Shown here: in pieces, positions 60,282 to 64,000 of the stretch
How positions within the stretch are numbered: position 1 is the first letter of the stretch
Layout: every line of letters starts with the position of its first letter
Assembly (NCBI RefSeq): GCF_012489685.1
Contig: NC_080042.1
Span: 55,170,066-55,234,065, forward strand
DNA from: Lotus japonicus
Lineage: Eukaryota; Streptophyta; Magnoliopsida; Fabales; Fabaceae
Length of the DNA: 64,000 nucleotides
Direction: 5' to 3'
The notes under the pieces: model-generated
Seen by the model: only the letters and a program-made list of their open reading frames with translations
The model's database searches: none
Told to the model about the DNA's origin: nothing
Made by a program: the position numbers and the translations under genes

Positions 60282-63200
60282 TTTATATATATGTTTAGGG
60301 TGTGTGGTATAGAGGAACTAAGTGTTTATGCCAATGAGCACTTAGCATGTAATCCTTAAGTGTTCTCAAACAAGCTCTCTGAAACAAACCCTTATTGCTT
60401 TTCACTAATTGTAATTCATTTCCTTTAATTACATGTTCTCCTTATCATGATGGAGTTCCTATAAACATGGAATTTATGCCTTTAAGAGTTGTCACAAAAA
60501 ATGTGTACAATTTATGTTATAAAGAGCACTAATATCATTTGCTTATCGTTTGATCATGTGCTATAGCCATTTTTCTGGGATATGGATGCTAATTTGATTT
60601 GTTTTAACTTTTCTTATTTTATTTATGTAGTAGGAAAATTTAATTTGTACGATTAATTTAAAATATTTCTATTTTTATCATTATTTATGTATTAATTAGG
60701 ATTAGATTGTATTTCTTTATTAAATAAGATTTTAGTTTTTCTTTTTTTTTTAAGCAAAATGATTATATATAGTATATATCACCATAAAAACTAAAAAATC
60801 CTTAACAAAAGACAAGATAGAGGCAACATAATCAAAAAGAGGGACACAACACCTCTAAAGAGCGGGGCCCTCTACCAAAGTTTTTTTATTTATAACGTTG
60901 CATAACCCCATTATGACCTATGATCACAACTCACAAGATGACCCAGTCAAACTCATTAATTAAAAAAATATTTTTAGTTTGGCATAAGTCTTTGAGAAAT
61001 TATAGAAGGACCTCATCCCAAACACCTCATCACCGTCCATTCCTTACGATTTCTCAACAAGCATGGTCATAGCCACCCCTTTCCAGTGACCCTAGCTTCA
61101 GCAACAACCACAAACTCCTTCACTCGTGATGACAACCAAAACATAGCTATAAAATGACAATGAATTTAATAACAGAGCAAGAAATACTTGAAATTAAAAC
61201 CAATGCTCATTGCTCAAAGATAATGTCAGCCATTCAAGCATCAACGTGGAAGACGCACACTAAGATCTAACGACACAAACACCCAAAAATCTTGCCCAAG
61301 CCATAAGACACACACAAAAACAACAACTCACAGTGACACAAAGAAAAGACCAAAGGAGAAAGGGTAGATTCGAATAGAGAAATGATGGAGTTGGTCGAGC
61401 GTGAAAGTTAGAGCGCAAATGATAGCCAAATATAGAGCGCAAGCAGCAGAGCCCAAACGGCAGGGAGTTGCACAGATCTGAGAAGGGGTGCGCCAATGGC
61501 AAGGGAAATAATGGAGGGGAAAGTCTATCAATTAGGTGTTTAGGCTTAGAAAGTAACCGCCTAGAGTGGGGGCTACTCCTATAACCGCCTAGGGTGGGGG
61601 CTATTCCTGTATGGACTTCTAGGCCGAGAAAATATAAGGCCCAATAAGTCCACTAGGGTTAGATTAGGGTTTCTTGTACCCCTATAAAAGAGAAAGTTTG
61701 TAACTTGAGAAAGGACTTTTTGACTATTTATACATTTGGCGGCTAAACTATTACAAGACTATACTTCTACTAGGGTTTTGGGCTTGGATCGTCTTCATTG
61801 TTCTCTATACATGAATAATCTCATTTTTCGTTTACATTCTTTCCTTTTATATTCTTTCTTTTTATGTATCCAAACAGATTTTGGTCCTCTCCAGCAGGAA
61901 TCCCTTTGCAGCCTCTCCAACACTCATCTCAACCATCAGATTCATCCAACGATCCCAATTGAAGAAGCTGGCAAGGCATGAAACAGTGTCGCATCATAGA
62001 GATTTTACAATCTCTTCCCAATCGCTACTGCGACTTTCACTGTCGCGCTCCCATCACCCTGAAGTTACGGTGATTAGGCAGCGTTCTTGATCTTCTTCTT
62101 TTGGTCGCCTCTTTATCCCCTATCAATGTTGACCCCTCTCGGAGCTGAGGACCTCCAACTGAGTGGCCCGGTCTAAGAGAAGCGGGTTCTCCGTTCTGGT
62201 CTCGGCGTCGTATCGTGTCCATCGTCCTGAAGCGCTATGGCGATGGGGTGCTTGAAATCAACAACTCCAACGGTTATAATTACTTATGAAGGTATGGTAT
62301 CGTAAATCCTGCTCTTATGTTATGTGCATACTAAAATTGTTGGTTTTGTAGATTTGCTTGAGGGTTGTAAGACTGTGAACCCTCAACTACTATTGTGTCA
62401 ATTTTCTTCTAGCTCAGTTTAAAGGTTGCCCCATTTTCCCATCTTGCCTCAATTTCCATCTTTCTAACCTCTTGGAGCTGGATCCTTAGTTTGTCAATAT
62501 GGTATTGAATCATTTTCTTTGACAAGTATAAAACCCCAAACAAAAAGGGAAAACTACACCAAAGAAATGTGGAAATAGAAGACAGCAAAAAGGCAAACCA
62601 CCCAAACAATAGAGAAGATAAAATCTCAAATAAAAAGGGTTAAAATAAAGAGCTCACAGACACAATTGGCATACTATAGTTTCAACCAAAACAAACAAAC
62701 GATCTACCGAAAAATCTGTTAGTGACTCACAAAAATCTTCTCTACGATGGTTGTGCTTCAAAACAACGTTGATTCACATTACTGTGCTGCTCCCTTCAAA
62801 AAACAAGGGTTTTAACCCTTTAAATAAAAAGAAACATGGCTTGGCCCAAAAAACTAAATCTTTTTTTTTCGGTAAAATAAAGTTGTGTTGCCCAATTAAG
62901 GAGGAAACCACCCAACGGTAACAAAAGTTCTGTTTACAATAATGTAAACAAGACTTTAGTCCAATCCTTTGTTTACTTTCTTTTTTAGTAAATTGGAAAA
63001 AATAACATAAAAGTCAAACACCTTTGTCATCCACGCTGAAGTCACAAAAAGTAAAAAACATTGTTAAATTGAATTTCAGTTCATCAGTGAGATAAATCAG
63101 CAAATGGGGCTTTTTTTTTCAAATTCTAGTTCCTTCTCCAGGAGTTGTTTTTTAGTTTCAAATTAGATGACTGATTATGAAGTCTATTTGAATTGTAGCT

Positions 63201-63474
63201 TGCTTTGAATGAACCACTACTCTCAAATGTGGTTTTTGTGTTCAAGCTATGGCAGTGGACCCAAAACAAAACACCAACCAAACCTGAGAGCTATCAATTA
63301 CAATAAAATGATATTCAAATTCTAATCCATCGAGTAAATATTTCTTTTTCAATATATTGAAGCAGAGTTATATACCAAAGAGTACAACCGTTAAAATTCA
63401 ATAATACATAATTATCAAAAATTACATAAGTCGTATTCTAGATGTTCTACATACTTGACTTTACAACTTTCTTA
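60282..63474. other. Intergenic DNA, unassigned
   Basis: 3.2 kb without a gene I can support. A 27-bp sequence around TAACCGCCTAGAGTGGGGGCTA is repeated at 61553 and 61583, and a promoter-like CCTATAAAAG lies at 61680. The stretch 61870-62290 has higher GC (CTCCAGCAGGAATCC, AAGCGCTATGGCGATGG) and short open frames. It could be a gene or retroelement fragment but shows no domain. Confidence 0.45.
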
Positions 63475-63808
63475 GGCTTAATAATAAAAGCATTTGTGTC
63501 CCTCACTTATCACGATTTGACAGTTCTGGTCTCTCTTAAAACTTATTAGCATACAACACCCCTCACTCCTCACTGTTACTAACCATTGAAGTTTTGATTT
63601 TCCGTCAACTTTCATTCATTCTTTAATTGTTTTTAATTAAAAATAATAATAAAAAGTTGATATTAAAAAGAAACTCAGGCGGGCGGAAGGACTAAAAGTC
63701 CAAAACCAAACATTAATGCAAATGTTAGAGTCCACTTCCCACACTTACGCCGGCGAGGACTAAAACCAAACATTATATTAAGGTTAGGGACAAAAACTTA
63801 ATTAAGCC
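63475..63808. mobile_element. GGCTTAA-ended inverted-repeat element
   Basis: 334 bp from GGCTTAATAATAAAAGC to ACTTAATTAAGCC, with GTCCCTCAC-type subterminal text as in the other GGCTTAA elements. No matching 9-bp flanks were found, so membership of the MULE group rests on the ends only. Confidence 0.45.
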
Positions 63809-63831
63809 TTAAAACTACACTTCAAACCAAT

Positions 63832-64000
63832 GTTCTGAAAATCGAACCGGACCGGCCAGTCCGACCGGGACCCGGACCTATAGCCGGTTCGGTTGGCATA
63901 TTAAACCGTTAGTTACTGAACTGGAAGTCAGATCGGAGATCCGGTCAGAACCGGCAAAGCGGACGGTTTACAATTTGGAAGAAAAAATTGAAAAAAAGGC
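63832..64000. repeat. CCGGTTCGG-rich repeat, cut by the window edge
   Basis: Starts GAAAATCGAACCGGACCGGCC with several inverted and direct CCGG-containing motifs. It resembles the end of a dispersed plant repeat. The far end lies outside the window. Confidence 0.5.

Overview
This is plant nuclear DNA, AT-rich, with spliced genes and layer upon layer of transposable elements. The gene families and several repeat families suggest a legume (Fabaceae), possibly Lotus japonicus. That species call is my impression from sequence style and was not tested by a search. There are few real genes: one cytochrome P450, which runs off the left edge, and three tandem copies of a cysteine-rich receptor-like kinase (CRK, DUF26 type). 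Almost everything else that can be recognised is mobile or decayed.

Layout. 1-4358 (minus): CYP704-type P450, five complete exons and part of the sixth, with a Mutator-type inverted-repeat element in intron 1. 4.4-13.2 kb: non-coding, containing a decayed PPR gene (minus) that is split by a Harbinger MITE (itself hit by a hAT element) and by a solo LTR. 13.3-15.7 kb: CRK copy 1, whose kinase exons have been inverted in place and whose transmembrane exon is lost. 16.7-20.7 kb: a duplicated 155-bp segment flanking two blocks of a roughly 200-bp tandem repeat. 21.4-24.2 kb: CRK copy 2, which looks intact. 25-29 kb: inverted-repeat elements. 29.6-35.0 kb: a complete 5.4-kb Mutator-like (MULE) transposon with 199-bp terminal repeats, a broken MURA-type transposase, and an antisense GRF zinc-finger reading frame. 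35-40.5 kb: LINE 3' ends and MITEs. 40.8-53.2 kb: CRK copy 3, with four DUF26 domains, an 11-bp insertion that shifts the frame, and a 9.1-kb first intron holding a Stowaway element, a young Ty1/copia element, a MULE MITE and a Harbinger MITE. The copia element carries in its gag an antisense patchwork of Ty3/gypsy and other copia pieces. 53.5-57.9 kb: a palindromic CACTA-like structure with arms of about 1.6 kb, one arm holding a SINE. 58-64 kb: a LINE 3' end, an inverted-repeat element, and mostly unassigned sequence.

How the genes relate. CRK2 has the whole kit: signal peptide, two DUF26 domains, one membrane helix and a Ser/Thr kinase with its catalytic residues. It is probably a plasma-membrane receptor-like kinase. 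CRK1 and CRK3 are sister copies broken in different ways, so the cluster shows tandem duplication followed by gene death. The P450 is unrelated in function, probably a fatty-acid hydroxylase type.

I saw no new defence or enzymatic system. The strongest oddities are the multi-part retrotransposon chimera, the intragenic CRK inversion, the four-DUF26 receptor, the MULE carrying a GRF zinc-finger frame, and the palindromic CACTA-like structure in which one arm preserves the empty site of a SINE present in the other.
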